50,035 bases of DNA, taken from NCBI RefSeq assembly GCF_029945895.1, contig NZ_JAQSDL010000037.1, positions 1 to 50,035 on the forward strand. The letters run 5' to 3'. The notes beneath the pieces are model-generated. The model was given only the letters and a program-made list of their open reading frames with translations, had not been told where the DNA came from and ran no database searches. Every line of letters starts with the position of its first letter. Position 1 is the stretch's first letter. Made by a program: the position numbers and the translations under genes. This DNA is from Polaromonas sp. Lineage in GTDB: Bacteria > Pseudomonadota > Gammaproteobacteria > Burkholderiales > Burkholderiaceae_C. Positions 42,656-50,035 of this stretch are shown in pieces.

Positions 42656-43604
42656 AGCCGCCCCGCTCCATGGCTTGGCGATGCCGTTCGACAAACTCCT
42701 GGTAGGTGTCGATGCCGCGCAGCTGCAGGATGACATTGCGCACCGCCGCCTCGACCAGCACCGCGATGTTGCGGCCGGCCACCACCTGGATGATCACCTT
42801 GCGCACCGGAATGCCCAGCACGTCCTGGGTCAGCGGCTCATAGGGGATGCGTTCGTACTCGCGCTCCAGCGTTTCGCGCCGCACCAGGTGCACGATGAGT
42901 TTGAGCCGCATTTTGCGCCGCACCGCCGTCTCGCCAAAAATCGCCTTGATGTCGAGCAGGCCGATGCCACGCACTTCGAGCAGGTTCTGCAGCAGCTCCG
43001 GGCAGCGCCCTTCGATGGTGGTCTGGTTGATGCGGTACAGGTCCACCGCGTCGTCGGCCACCAGGCCGTGCCCGCGCGAGATCAGCTCCAGGCCGAGCTC
43101 GCTTTTGCCCAGGCCCGATTCGCCGGTGATCATCAGGCCGACGCCGAGGATGTCCATGAACACGCCGTGCATGGAGGTGCGGTCGGCAAAATGTTTGGAC
43201 AGGTAGGCGCGCAGCACGTCAATCACAAACGCCGCCGACTCCTGGGTGGCAAACATCGGAATCTGGGCGCGTTCACACATCGACAGCAGCGTGTCAGGCG
43301 CCACCTGGCCGTCGGCAATGATCAGCACCGGCGGCTCCAGCGTGACAATGCGCGAAATGCGGCGGGCGCAGTCTTCCGGGCTGCCGTTGCTCAGGTAAGC
43401 GACTTCGCGCTCTCCGAGCAGCTGCACACGGTAGGGATGGATGTAGTTGAGGTAACCGACCAGGTCGGCGCCGGAACGGGCCGCACGCACGGCGACCTCG
43501 TCGAAACGCCTCTCCGAGGCGCCCAGCCCGGCCACCCATTCCCACTTCAACGCGGCGCGGTGGTCCTCAAACAGGACGTCGGCGCTGACGACGGTGGGCT
43601 TCAT
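42654..43604 (-). CDS. hprK: HPr kinase/phosphorylase
   Basis: A 316-residue bifunctional enzyme acting on the regulatory Ser of HPr-like proteins. Walker [21 protein letters not shown] followed by [11 protein letters not shown], then [17 protein letters not shown] and the C-terminal [20 protein letters not shown] region are diagnostic. In this group it belongs to the nitrogen/carbon PTS regulatory branch with ptsN. It follows ptsN by 51 bases. Confidence 0.95.
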   Translation of the reverse strand: MKPTVVSADVLFEDHRAALKWEWVAGLGASERRFDEVAVRAARSGADLVGYLNYIHPYRVQLLGEREVAYLSNGSPEDCARRISRIVTLEPPVLIIADGQVAPDTLLSMCERAQIPMFATQESAAFVIDVLRAYLSKHFADRTSMHGVFMDILGVGLMITGESGLGKSELGLELISRGHGLVADDAVDLYRINQTTIEGRCPELLQNLLEVRGIGLLDIKAIFGETAVRRKMRLKLIVHLVRRETLEREYERIPYEPLTQDVLGIPVRKVIIQVVAGRNIAVLVEAAVRNVILQLRGIDTYQEFVERHRQAMERGG

Positions 43605-43655
43605 GCCACTGGACGGGAAGGGGTCTGCGTCACGGTCACGGTCACGCGCGCGGGG

Positions 43656-44129
43656 TCAGGGGCTGACGGCGTGGCTGGACTGCCAGGAGGCAATCAGCTG
43701 GTGCAGCGCAGCCGCGTCGGTGCTGGCCTTGATCTGCTCGCGCAAGGCGCTGTCGCTGAGCAGTTCGGCGATTTCGGACAGGATCTCGAGGTGTTTCTGG
43801 GTGGCCGCCTCCGGCACCAGCAGGAAAATCAGCAGCCCAACAGCCTGCTCGTCAGGCGCGTCAAAGCCGATCGGGGCGTGCAGCTGGAACACCGCCGCCA
43901 TCGGGGCCTTCAGTCCCTTGATGCGTCCATGCGGAATGGCCACGCCGTGGCCAAGCCCGGTCGAGCCCAGCCGCTCACGCGCGAAGAGGCTGTCGGTGAT
44001 CAGCGCCCGGTTCAGTCCGTGCAGGTTTTCAAACAGCAGGCCGGCCTCTTCAAAAGCACGCTTTTTGCTGGTGGCCTCGACACTGACCAGAACCTGGGTA
44101 GGGGGCAATATTTGCGAAAGACGGTTCAT
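43656..44129 (-). CDS. ptsN: PTS IIA-like nitrogen regulatory protein
   Basis: A 157-residue EIIA-Ntr protein. The phospho-acceptor His is H67 in GLGHGVAIPHGRIKGL, with H61 alongside. The fold blocks EEAGLLFENLHGLNR and DEQAVGLLIFLLVPEAATQKHLEILSEIAELL match PtsN. It relays phosphate from PtsP/PtsO and tunes potassium and nitrogen physiology in many proteobacteria. It lies between hpf and hprK. Confidence 0.94.
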   Translation of the reverse strand: MNRLSQILPPTQVLVSVEATSKKRAFEEAGLLFENLHGLNRALITDSLFARERLGSTGLGHGVAIPHGRIKGLKAPMAAVFQLHAPIGFDAPDEQAVGLLIFLLVPEAATQKHLEILSEIAELLSDSALREQIKASTDAAALHQLIASWQSSHAVSP

Positions 44130-44185
44130 AACAAGGTTGGGGTCGCCGAATTATGCACTTTCGTGTGCATGGCGGCCATCCGGGC

Positions 44186-44222
44186 CATAAAAAAGGCCGC
44201 CTGATTGCAGAGGCGGCCTTCG
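44186..44222 (-). terminator. Rho-independent terminator after hpf
   Basis: Minus strand AGGCCGCCTCTGCAATCAGG continuing to CGGCCTTTTTT: arms AAGGCCGCCT/AGGCGGCCTT around an 8-base loop, followed by six T. It ends the hpf transcript before ptsN. Confidence 0.85.
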
Positions 44223-44282
44223 GGGAGGGCGCTGGAGGCAGAGGGGGGTGGCACGTTCGCCGGCCGCCGCCTGCCTTGTTGC

Positions 44283-44612
44283 TTACATCTCCCGCTTGGC
44301 AGTCACGTGGTGGTGATCCTGGGTTTTGGTCTTGTAGCGGCCGACCTGACGGTCCAGCTTGTCAGCGAGGTCATCAACCGCTGCATACAGGTCCGCATGC
44401 GAGCTTTCGGCGAACAGGTCGCGTCCCTTGACATGCACATTGCACTCGGCTCTCTGGCGCAACTCCTTTTCCTTCATGTTATCCACCGTCAAAAGAACCT
44501 TGACATCCACCACCTGGTCAAAATGCCGCGTGATCCGATCCAGCTTGCTGGTCACGTAGCCGCGCAAGGCGGGGGTAACTTCAAGGTGGTGACCGCTGAT
44601 CGTCAAATTCAT
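44283..44612 (-). CDS. hpf: Ribosome hibernation promoting factor
   Basis: A 109-residue short-form HPF that binds 30S subunits in stationary phase. [32 protein letters not shown] and [35 protein letters not shown] are characteristic. ATG 44612 has AGGAG ten bases upstream; the longer frame runs through the promoter region. rpoN, the usual upstream neighbour in related genera, is absent here and corA diverges instead. Confidence 0.95.
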   Translation of the reverse strand: MNLTISGHHLEVTPALRGYVTSKLDRITRHFDQVVDVKVLLTVDNMKEKELRQRAECNVHVKGRDLFAESSHADLYAAVDDLADKLDRQVGRYKTKTQDHHHVTAKREM

Positions 44613-44702
44613 AAAGAGACTCCTTTTCCATGGCTGGAGGGGGGTTAAAAACACCGCCCTGGCAGGCGTGCCGGGCGGCGGACGGACAACTCTCTTGTTT
44701 TC

Positions 44703-44731
44703 ACTATGCGCCCGAACCGGGGCAAACGCAA
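44703..44731 (-). promoter_or_regulatory. Putative sigma70 promoter of hpf
   Basis: Minus strand TTGCGT (44731-44726), 17-base spacer, CATAGT (44708-44703), about 90 bases before the hpf start codon. Confidence 0.45.
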
Positions 44732-44927
44732 CCGTGCATCGCAACAAAAAATGAAACGGTCGGAAAAGGTCCTTGACCCCGCGCGGGGAACCTGCCGCCA
44801 GGCCGGAAGAGGTAGTGAAATCCGGGCCAAAATGCCATAATCGCAGCTTGGTCAATACGGAGAAATCCTTGGAAAGCAGCCCCAGTCGCTAGCTTTCAGC
44901 ACCGCAGACTGACGCCAGCGTCATCCC

Positions 44928-44989
44928 GGGGTTGAAAGCGATGCCACCATCCACAACCCCGCCAACGCCGGGCAGACGCCTGCCCGGTG
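44928..44989 (+). promoter_or_regulatory. Structured leader of corA
   Basis: Two stems in the 5' leader: GGGGTTG (44928-44934) with CAACCCC (44954-44960), and a very stable hairpin CCGGGCAG-ACGC-CTGCCCGG (44968-44987), extendable by C-G and G-U pairs. No U-run follows, so it is not a simple terminator. The second hairpin ends about 31 bases before the corA ATG. Confidence 0.45.
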
Positions 44990-45020
44990 CCGGCGCCCCC
45001 AAACCGATTGGGAGCCAGTC

Positions 45021-46007
45021 ATGCTCAATATTTTCACGCTCGCCAACGGGCGTCTGTTCCAGGAAGAGATCGAGTCGCTCGAAGAACTCTCCCGGTTCCA
45101 GCCCATCTGGGTCGACCTGGAATCACCGACGCTCGAAGAAAAACGCTGGATCAAGCAGTATTACGGCCTGTCGATTCCGGAAGACGTGATGGACGAGGAC
45201 ATCGAGGAGTCCGCGCGTTTTTACGAGGAAGACAACGGCGAACTGCACATCCGCTCCGACTTCCTGATCGCCGACGATGAAGAACCCCGCACCGTGCGGG
45301 TCGCTTTCATCCTGAACCTGGTCAATGACAACCTCAAGAGCAAGGGTGTGCTGTTTTCGATCCACGACGAGGACGTGCCGGTGTTCCGCCTGCTGCGCAT
45401 GCGCGCGCGCCGGGCGCCGGGCCTGATCGAAGACGCCAAGGAAGTGCTGCTCAAGCTGTTCGATGCCGACGCTGAATACTCGGCCGATACCCTGGAAGGC
45501 ATTTACATCGACCTCGAAAAGGTCAGCACCAAGGTGCTGTCGGGCGATGTGACGGACGTGATGGCCGGCGAGGTGCTGGGCGCCATTGCCCGCCACGAGG
45601 ACCTGAGCGGACGCATCCGCCGCAACGTGATGGACACGCGCCGCGCCGTGAGTTTCATGATGCGCAGCAAGATGCTGAACAGCGAGCAGTTCGAGGAGGC
45701 GCGCCAGATTCTGCGCGACATCGACTCGCTGGACTCGCACACGGCTTTCCTCTTCGACAAGATCAACTTCCTGATGGACGCCACGGTCGGTTTCATCAAC
45801 ATCAACCAGAACAAGATCATCAAGATCTTCTCGGTGGCCAGCGTGGCCTTGCTGCCGCCCACGCTGATCGCCAGCGTGTACGGCATGAACTTCAAGCTGA
45901 TGCCGGAACTCGACTGGGCGCTGGGCTATCCGTATGCGCTGGCCCTGATGGCGGCCAGTGCGGTGGTACCGATGTGGTACTTCCGGCGGCGTGGCTGGTT
46001 GAAATAG
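45021..46007 (+). CDS. corA: CorA family Mg2+/Co2+ transporter
   Basis: A 328-residue pentameric inner-membrane channel. Acidic N-terminal cytoplasmic domain rich in Asp/Glu (EDVMDEDIEESARFYEEDNG), long helix, then two C-terminal membrane segments with the signature VYGMNFKLMPE (GMN) between them. Length and topology fit CorA. Ribosome binding site GGGAG is weak but present upstream. A long structured leader precedes it. The TAG stop is part of a sequence shared with the hprK 3' flank, a GC-rich repeat. Confidence 0.94.
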   Translation: MLNIFTLANGRLFQEEIESLEELSRFQPIWVDLESPTLEEKRWIKQYYGLSIPEDVMDEDIEESARFYEEDNGELHIRSDFLIADDEEPRTVRVAFILNLVNDNLKSKGVLFSIHDEDVPVFRLLRMRARRAPGLIEDAKEVLLKLFDADAEYSADTLEGIYIDLEKVSTKVLSGDVTDVMAGEVLGAIARHEDLSGRIRRNVMDTRRAVSFMMRSKMLNSEQFEEARQILRDIDSLDSHTAFLFDKINFLMDATVGFININQNKIIKIFSVASVALLPPTLIASVYGMNFKLMPELDWALGYPYALALMAASAVVPMWYFRRRGWLK

Positions 46008-46130
46008 CCCCCACGGTCGTTCGCTTCGCGTAACTCCCTGCCCCCCGAGGGCGCCGCTGCGCCTGCGGGCCGGCAAAGCCGGGCCCGCGGCCCTGGCTGG
46101 CATGAAGAGTCCCCACGGCTGCCCGCGGTA
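46003..46130 (+). repeat. GC-rich repeat family copy after corA
   Basis: Starts ATAGCCCCCACGGTCGTTCG at the corA stop, then GTAACTCCCTG, GAGGGCGCCGCTGCGCCTGC, GGCCGGCAAAGCCGGGCCCG and GCATGAAGAGTCCCCACGG. Order and sequence follow the copies at 39538 and 42420. Confidence 0.72.
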
Positions 46131-46147
46131 GTCGGCTCGCCCTGCGT

Positions 46148-46212
46148 TTTTAGTCAAATCGATCTCCAGCCCTTATTGGACGGACGTCAGCAGCTACTTT
46201 ATTGATAGCGAC
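46148..46212 (-). repeat. Short repeat family, copy G (overlaps mtnN 3' end)
   Basis: Minus strand GCTATCAATAAAGTAGCTGC followed by TGACGTCCGTCC, AATAAGGGCTGGAG and GATTTGACTAAAAA. The mtnN stop TAG and its last codons lie in the first part of the repeat. Confidence 0.72.
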
Positions 46213-46952
46213 AACAAAAACCGCTCAACAATGGCTTGCGCGTAGTGGCTGGCTACCTCGTCCACAAAGCGGGCAAAGTCGACATGCGCACTGTCGTCGG
46301 CGCGGTCTGAAATCGTGCGCATGGCGGCAAAGGGCACGCCGTAGTCCAGGCAGACCTGGGCCACGGCGGCGCCCTCCATCTCGACGGCGAGCACCGCATG
46401 TCCGGCCCCGGCCAGCGTGGCCTGCAGCGCGCGCGATTCCTGCGCGCCCGAAACAAAACGGTCGCCGCTGGCCAGCAGCCCCTGGTGCACGCGGGCCTGC
46501 GGGAATCGCTGCATCGGCTGGCGCGCGTCGGCCGAAGCCAGCGCCGCGCAGGCCGCCGCATGAAGCTGCGCGGTGAGGGCCACATCGCCGTCGAAACGGG
46601 CTTTGCCGTAAAACGGCACCTCATACCGGGGAAACAGCGGCGAGACATCGAGGTCGTGCTGCAGAAAATCGGTTGCCACCACCACATCGCCGACCTGCAC
46701 ACCCTCGCCCACCCCTCCCGCGACGCCGGTAAACACCATGCGCCCCACGGAAAATCGCTCGATCAGTGCTGTCGCCGTGGTGGCCGCGGCCACCTTGCCG
46801 ATTTTTGACAAGGCCAACACCACCGGCTGGCCATGCAGTTCCCCCTGCCAGAACTCCCGGCCGGCGTGACTGGTCTTGTGCGCGCCGCGCAACAGGTCGA
46901 TCAGGCCATGCTGCTCTTCAGCCAGCGCGCTCAGAATGGCGGTAGGTTTCAT
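46194..46952 (-). CDS. mtnN: 5'-methylthioadenosine/S-adenosylhomocysteine nucleosidase
   Basis: A 252-residue nucleosidase cleaving MTA and SAH. KPTAILSALAEEQHGL start, VFTGVAGGVGEGVQVGDVVVATDF, the catalytic-Glu block VEMEGAAVAQVC and TISDRADDSAHVDF (catalytic Asp) are diagnostic. ATG 46952 begins the conserved start. The last residues (SLSIK) are encoded by repeat sequence, suggesting an altered natural C-terminus. It is convergent with corA and preceded by a strong terminator on the upstream side. Confidence 0.93.
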   Translation of the reverse strand: MKPTAILSALAEEQHGLIDLLRGAHKTSHAGREFWQGELHGQPVVLALSKIGKVAAATTATALIERFSVGRMVFTGVAGGVGEGVQVGDVVVATDFLQHDLDVSPLFPRYEVPFYGKARFDGDVALTAQLHAAACAALASADARQPMQRFPQARVHQGLLASGDRFVSGAQESRALQATLAGAGHAVLAVEMEGAAVAQVCLDYGVPFAAMRTISDRADDSAHVDFARFVDEVASHYAQAIVERFLLSLSIK

Positions 46953-46984
46953 CACCCGAGTGTGCCCGAACCCCGACATGAAAC

Positions 46985-47012
46985 AAAAAAGGCGACCTGA
47001 GTCGCCTTTTTT
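46985..47012 (-). terminator. Bidirectional-looking terminator between fadD and mtnN
   Basis: AAAAAA-GGCGAC-CTGA-GTCGCC-TTTTTT: perfect 6-bp stem with a 4-base loop, A-run and T-run on each side. It serves the minus-strand acyl-CoA synthetase gene that ends at 47117. Confidence 0.88.
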
Positions 47013-47116
47013 CCGCCGCCGTTTCCGGCCTGTGTCTCGCTTCCTGTCGCTCCGGCATGACCAGCCCTGCCAGCAGGGCAGTTGTCAGCCTGCGCTGAAA
47101 GAAGCAGGACTCTGTC

Positions 47117-48805
47117 TTACTTCTTGTCGCGCAACTCCCTGCGCAGGATCTTGCCGACCGGGGTTTTCGGCAGCTCGGTGCGGAACTCGACCACCTTGGG
47201 CTGCTTGTAACCGGTCAGGTTGGTCTTGCAGAACTCGCGCACCTGGGCCTCCGTCAGGTCCGGGTTCTTCTTGACGATGACCAGCTTGACGGCTTCGCCG
47301 GACTTGTCGTCCACCACCCCGACGCAGGCGCATTCCATCACGCCTTCCATGCCGGAGACCACGTCCTCGACTTCGTTGGGGTAGACATTGAAACCGCTGA
47401 CGAGAATCATGTCCTTCTTGCGATCCACGATCTTGAAGAAACCGTGCTCGTCGACAATGCCAATGTCGCCGGACTTGAAGTAACCGTCGGGCGTCATGAC
47501 CTTGGCGGTTTCGTCGGGCCGCTGCCAGTAACCGGCCATGACCTGCGGGCCCTTGATGGCGATCTCGCCGGGCTGGCCGGTCGGCACCTCGTTACCGTCG
47601 TCATCAAGCAGCTTGAACCAGGTGCCGGGAATCGGCACCCCAATGGTGCCGGTGAAGGCCTTGCTGTTGGTCGGATTGCAGCTGGCCGACGGCGAGGTTT
47701 CCGACAGGCCGTAACCTTCGCAGATCGGGCAGCCGGTTTTCTCCAGCCACAGCTTGGCCACCGCGCTTTGCACCGCCATGCCGCCGCCCAGCGAGATCTT
47801 CAGGTGTGACCAGTCCACGGTGTTGAAGTCCGGGTGATTGGCCAGGCCGTTGAAAAGCGTGTTGACCGCCGGGAAGCTGTGCACCTTGTGTTTGGACAGC
47901 TCCTTGAGCACGGCCGGCAGGTCCCGCGGGTTCGGGATCAGGATGTTCTTGCCACCGGTACGCATGCCCAGCATCATGTTCACCGTGAACGCGAAGATGT
48001 GGTACAGCGGCAGCGCGCAAACGTAAGTCGGCTGCACACCCGACGCCATGCCGGCCATGGCCGGGCCATTCCACGCTTCGGACTGAAGCACGTTGGCGAT
48101 CACATTGCGGTGCAGCAGCACTGCGCCCTTGGAAACACCGGTGGTGCCGCCGGTGTACTGCAGCACCGCCACATCGTCAGGCTTGATGTCGGGGCGCTTG
48201 AGGCTGCCGCGCGTTCCCTGGGCCACCGCGTCATTGAAACGCACGGCGCCCGGCAGGTTGAAGGCCGGCACCATTTTCTTGACGTTGCGGACCACGTAAT
48301 TGACGAGCGCGCCCTTGAGCACGCCGAGCTGATCGCCCATCGCCGTGAGCACCACATGCTTGACCGGAGTGTTCGCAATGCATTGTTCCAGCGTGTTGGC
48401 GAAGTTTTCGATGATGACAATCGCCTTGGCGCCCGAATCCTTGAGCTGGTGCTCGAGCTCGCGCGGGGTGTACAGCGGATTGACATTGACCACCACAAAG
48501 CCGGCACGCAGGATGGCGGCCACTGTCACCGGGTATTGCGGCACATTGGGCATCATGATGGCGACACGCTCGCCCTTGACCAGCCCCAGTCCCTGCAGGT
48601 AAGCCGCGAACGCCTGCGACAGGCTGTCCGTCTGGCCGAAGGTGACCTCCTTGCCCATGAAGCTGTAGGCGACGGCGTTGGCGTTTTTCGCAAAGCTCTC
48701 TTCCATCAGAGCCACCAGCGAGGCGTACTGGGACGCATCGATGTCGGCAGGAACGCCTGGAGGATAGGCGCTCAGCCAGGGGCGGTCTAGGGTGGATGCA
48801 TTCAT
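47117..48805 (-). CDS. fadD: Long-chain fatty-acid-CoA ligase
   Basis: A 562-residue ANL-family enzyme that activates fatty acids through acyl-AMP. Conserved motifs: YTGGTTGVSKGAVLLHRN (P-loop), GYGLSETSP, YFKSGDIGIVDEHGFFKIVD and DRKKDMILVSGFNVYPNEVE, with the catalytic Lys near PKTPVGKILRRELRDKK. Length is typical for FadD. ATG 48805 (MNASTLDRPWLSAYP) has GGAG upstream. Chain-length preference cannot be read from sequence. Confidence 0.92.
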   Translation of the reverse strand: MNASTLDRPWLSAYPPGVPADIDASQYASLVALMEESFAKNANAVAYSFMGKEVTFGQTDSLSQAFAAYLQGLGLVKGERVAIMMPNVPQYPVTVAAILRAGFVVVNVNPLYTPRELEHQLKDSGAKAIVIIENFANTLEQCIANTPVKHVVLTAMGDQLGVLKGALVNYVVRNVKKMVPAFNLPGAVRFNDAVAQGTRGSLKRPDIKPDDVAVLQYTGGTTGVSKGAVLLHRNVIANVLQSEAWNGPAMAGMASGVQPTYVCALPLYHIFAFTVNMMLGMRTGGKNILIPNPRDLPAVLKELSKHKVHSFPAVNTLFNGLANHPDFNTVDWSHLKISLGGGMAVQSAVAKLWLEKTGCPICEGYGLSETSPSASCNPTNSKAFTGTIGVPIPGTWFKLLDDDGNEVPTGQPGEIAIKGPQVMAGYWQRPDETAKVMTPDGYFKSGDIGIVDEHGFFKIVDRKKDMILVSGFNVYPNEVEDVVSGMEGVMECACVGVVDDKSGEAVKLVIVKKNPDLTEAQVREFCKTNLTGYKQPKVVEFRTELPKTPVGKILRRELRDKK

Positions 48806-48965
48806 GCTTGTCTTCTCCAGATGACGATTGAACAACTGCCACGGATTGTCGTGGCGCGACCCTCTGCGGGGCTATTGCGTTTTCCCTTAGGAAGCGGCCA
48901 ACTCAGAAGGAAAACCCCTCCAACTCACGTCTTGTGCGCGGAAAAAGCGGCGAACGGCCGGCGGA

Positions 48966-50035
48966 CTACTCAATCGCCTTGCCCATGTCCTCAATCACCT
49001 TTTTCGCATCGCCGAAGACCATCATGGTTTTGTCCATGTAGAACAGTTCGTTGTCCAGCCCGGCGTAACCGGCAGCCATCGAACGTTTGTTGACAATGAC
49101 GGTCTTGGCCTTGTAGGCCTCGAGAATCGGCATGCCGTAGATGGCGCTGCCTTTGACATGGGCGGCTGGGTTGACGACATCGTTGGCACCCAGAATGATG
49201 GCCACGTCAGCCTGGCCGAACTCGGCGTTGATGTCTTCCATTTCGAAGACCTGGTCGTAAGGCACCTCGGCCTCCGCCAGCAGCACGTTCATGTGGCCCG
49301 GCATGCGGCCCGCTACCGGATGGATCGCGTATTTGACGTTGACACCGCGCTCGGTGAGTTTCTGCGCGAGTTCTTTCACCGAATGCTGGGCACGCGCCAC
49401 CGCCAGGCCATAACCCGGCACGATGATCACGGTCTCGGCATTACTCAGGATGAAGGCCGCGTCGTCGGCCGAGCCGGACTTGACCGGACGTTGCTCCTTG
49501 GCACCGGCGGCCGCCGTGCCCGCCTCGCCGCCGAAGCCGCCCAGGATCACGTTGAAGAAGGAGCGGTTCATCGCCTTGCACATGATGTAGGACAGGATGG
49601 CGCCCGACGAGCCCACCAGCGAGCCCGCCACGATCAGCATGGCGTTGTTCAGCGAGAAGCCGATGCCGGCCGCCGCCCAGCCCGAGTAGCTGTTGAGCAT
49701 GGACACCACCACCGGCATATCGGCACCGCCGATCGGGATGATGATCAGCACGCCCAGCACAAAGGACAGCGCCAGCATCGCGAAAAACGCGGTCCAGTTG
49801 CCGGTAAACATGAACACCAAGCCCAGCGCCAGCGTGGCAATACCCAGCACCAGGTTGAGCATGTGCTGGCCGGCAAAGGTGACGGGCGCGCCCTGGAACA
49901 GGCGGAACTTGTATTTGCCGCTGAGTTTGCCGAAGGCAATCACCGAGCCACTGAAGGTGATGGCGCCGATGGCCGCACCGAGGAACAGCTCCAGCCGGTT
50001 GCCGGCCGGAATCGCCGCCGTGGGCAGGCCCGCGG
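48966..50035 (-). CDS. pntB: NAD(P) transhydrogenase subunit beta (5' end outside window)
   Basis: About 356 codons are present; the frame is open to the right edge. Hydrophobic segments in the N-terminal part (LGAAIGAITFSGSVIAF, MLNLVLGIATLALGLVFMF, VLGVLIIIPIGGADMPVVV, GIGFSLNNAMLIVAGSLVGSSGAILSYIMCKAMNR) form the proton channel domain. The NADP-binding domain III follows (VIIVPGYGLAVARAQH, HPVAGRMPGHMNVLLAEA, ADVAIILGANDVVNP, NKRSMAAGYAGLDNELFY). PntAB couples proton influx to NADPH formation. The gene ends at 48966, upstream of fadD. Confidence 0.95.
   Translation of the reverse strand, partial: AGLPTAAIPAGNRLELFLGAAIGAITFSGSVIAFGKLSGKYKFRLFQGAPVTFAGQHMLNLVLGIATLALGLVFMFTGNWTAFFAMLALSFVLGVLIIIPIGGADMPVVVSMLNSYSGWAAAGIGFSLNNAMLIVAGSLVGSSGAILSYIMCKAMNRSFFNVILGGFGGEAGTAAAGAKEQRPVKSGSADDAAFILSNAETVIIVPGYGLAVARAQHSVKELAQKLTERGVNVKYAIHPVAGRMPGHMNVLLAEAEVPYDQVFEMEDINAEFGQADVAIILGANDVVNPAAHVKGSAIYGMPILEAYKAKTVIVNKRSMAAGYAGLDNELFYMDKTMMVFGDAKKVIEDMGKAIE

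Larger units (their letters stand above)
44613..45020. other. 408-bp divergent hpf/corA regulatory region
   Basis: No established gene. It contains a promoter for hpf (44703-44731), a CCCCGCGCGGGG palindrome (44777-44788), a CATAAT -10-like element for corA (44836-44841), two hairpins (44928-44960 and 44966-44989) and a Pro-rich upstream open frame from 44941. Confidence 0.55.

Noticed and set aside
1..50035. Search for tRNA, rRNA, CRISPR arrays and transposase genes
   Set aside because: No cloverleaf with a T-loop consensus, no regularly spaced identical repeats and no transposase or integrase motif was seen; the repeats present are dispersed and not array-like.

Overview
The window looks like the chromosome of a GC-rich betaproteobacterium of the order Burkholderiales, most likely family Comamonadaceae (Polaromonas/Rhodoferax/Acidovorax-like). 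The evidence is the gene content and order (fur|bamE-dapB, leuS-lptE-holA, hprK-ptsN-hpf, the gshA type with an ATP-grasp fold) and short repeats that I recognise from that family. I see no rRNA, tRNA, CRISPR array, transposase or phage gene.

Layout. (1) 1-3434: a partial zinc-ribbon metallopeptidase, then a tautomerase, a DHA2-type efflux pump and a class II glutamine amidotransferase. (2) 3497-10046, minus strand: both glutathione biosynthesis genes (gshB and gshA) flanking a BenE-type transporter and a Kup potassium transporter. A 480-bp inverted-repeat element lies between benE and kup. (3) 10167-11393, minus strand: a small c-type cytochrome and an FkbM-type methyltransferase, then proA (11390-12712). 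(4) 12753-33586, minus strand: a long, tightly packed anaerobic nitrate-respiration block. It reads narX-narL, narK1-narK2-narGHJI, a parvulin, a beta-carbonic anhydrase, a nitronate-monooxygenase-like flavoprotein, a B12-dependent ribonucleotide reductase (nrdJ), nnrS, a nitroreductase, a small unknown protein and a hemerythrin. Many stops and starts overlap. (5) 33590-44612: housekeeping genes holA, lptE, leuS, exbBD, dapB, bamE, fur, hprK, ptsN and hpf, with an arginase gene set in the opposite direction between lptE and holA. (6) 45021-50035: corA behind a structured leader, an MTA/SAH nucleosidase, a long-chain acyl-CoA synthetase and the 3' part of pntB.

How it works together. The NarX-NarL pair senses nitrate/nitrite. 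A DNR/FNR-type box (30910-30923) sits where it could drive narK1. The operon then supplies transport, respiratory reduction, maturation, an oxygen-independent route to deoxynucleotides (NrdJ) and several proteins expected to handle NO or reactive nitrogen (NnrS, hemerythrin, nitroreductase, NMO-like protein). The block fits exactly between holA and proA, which I believe are neighbours in many relatives, so it was probably inserted as a unit.

Repeats are the second theme. An approximately 55-bp AT/GC-mixed repeat family has eight recognisable copies. All four convergent gene junctions in the window contain this family or a second GC-rich family. One copy lies in frame inside leuS and another appears inside proA.
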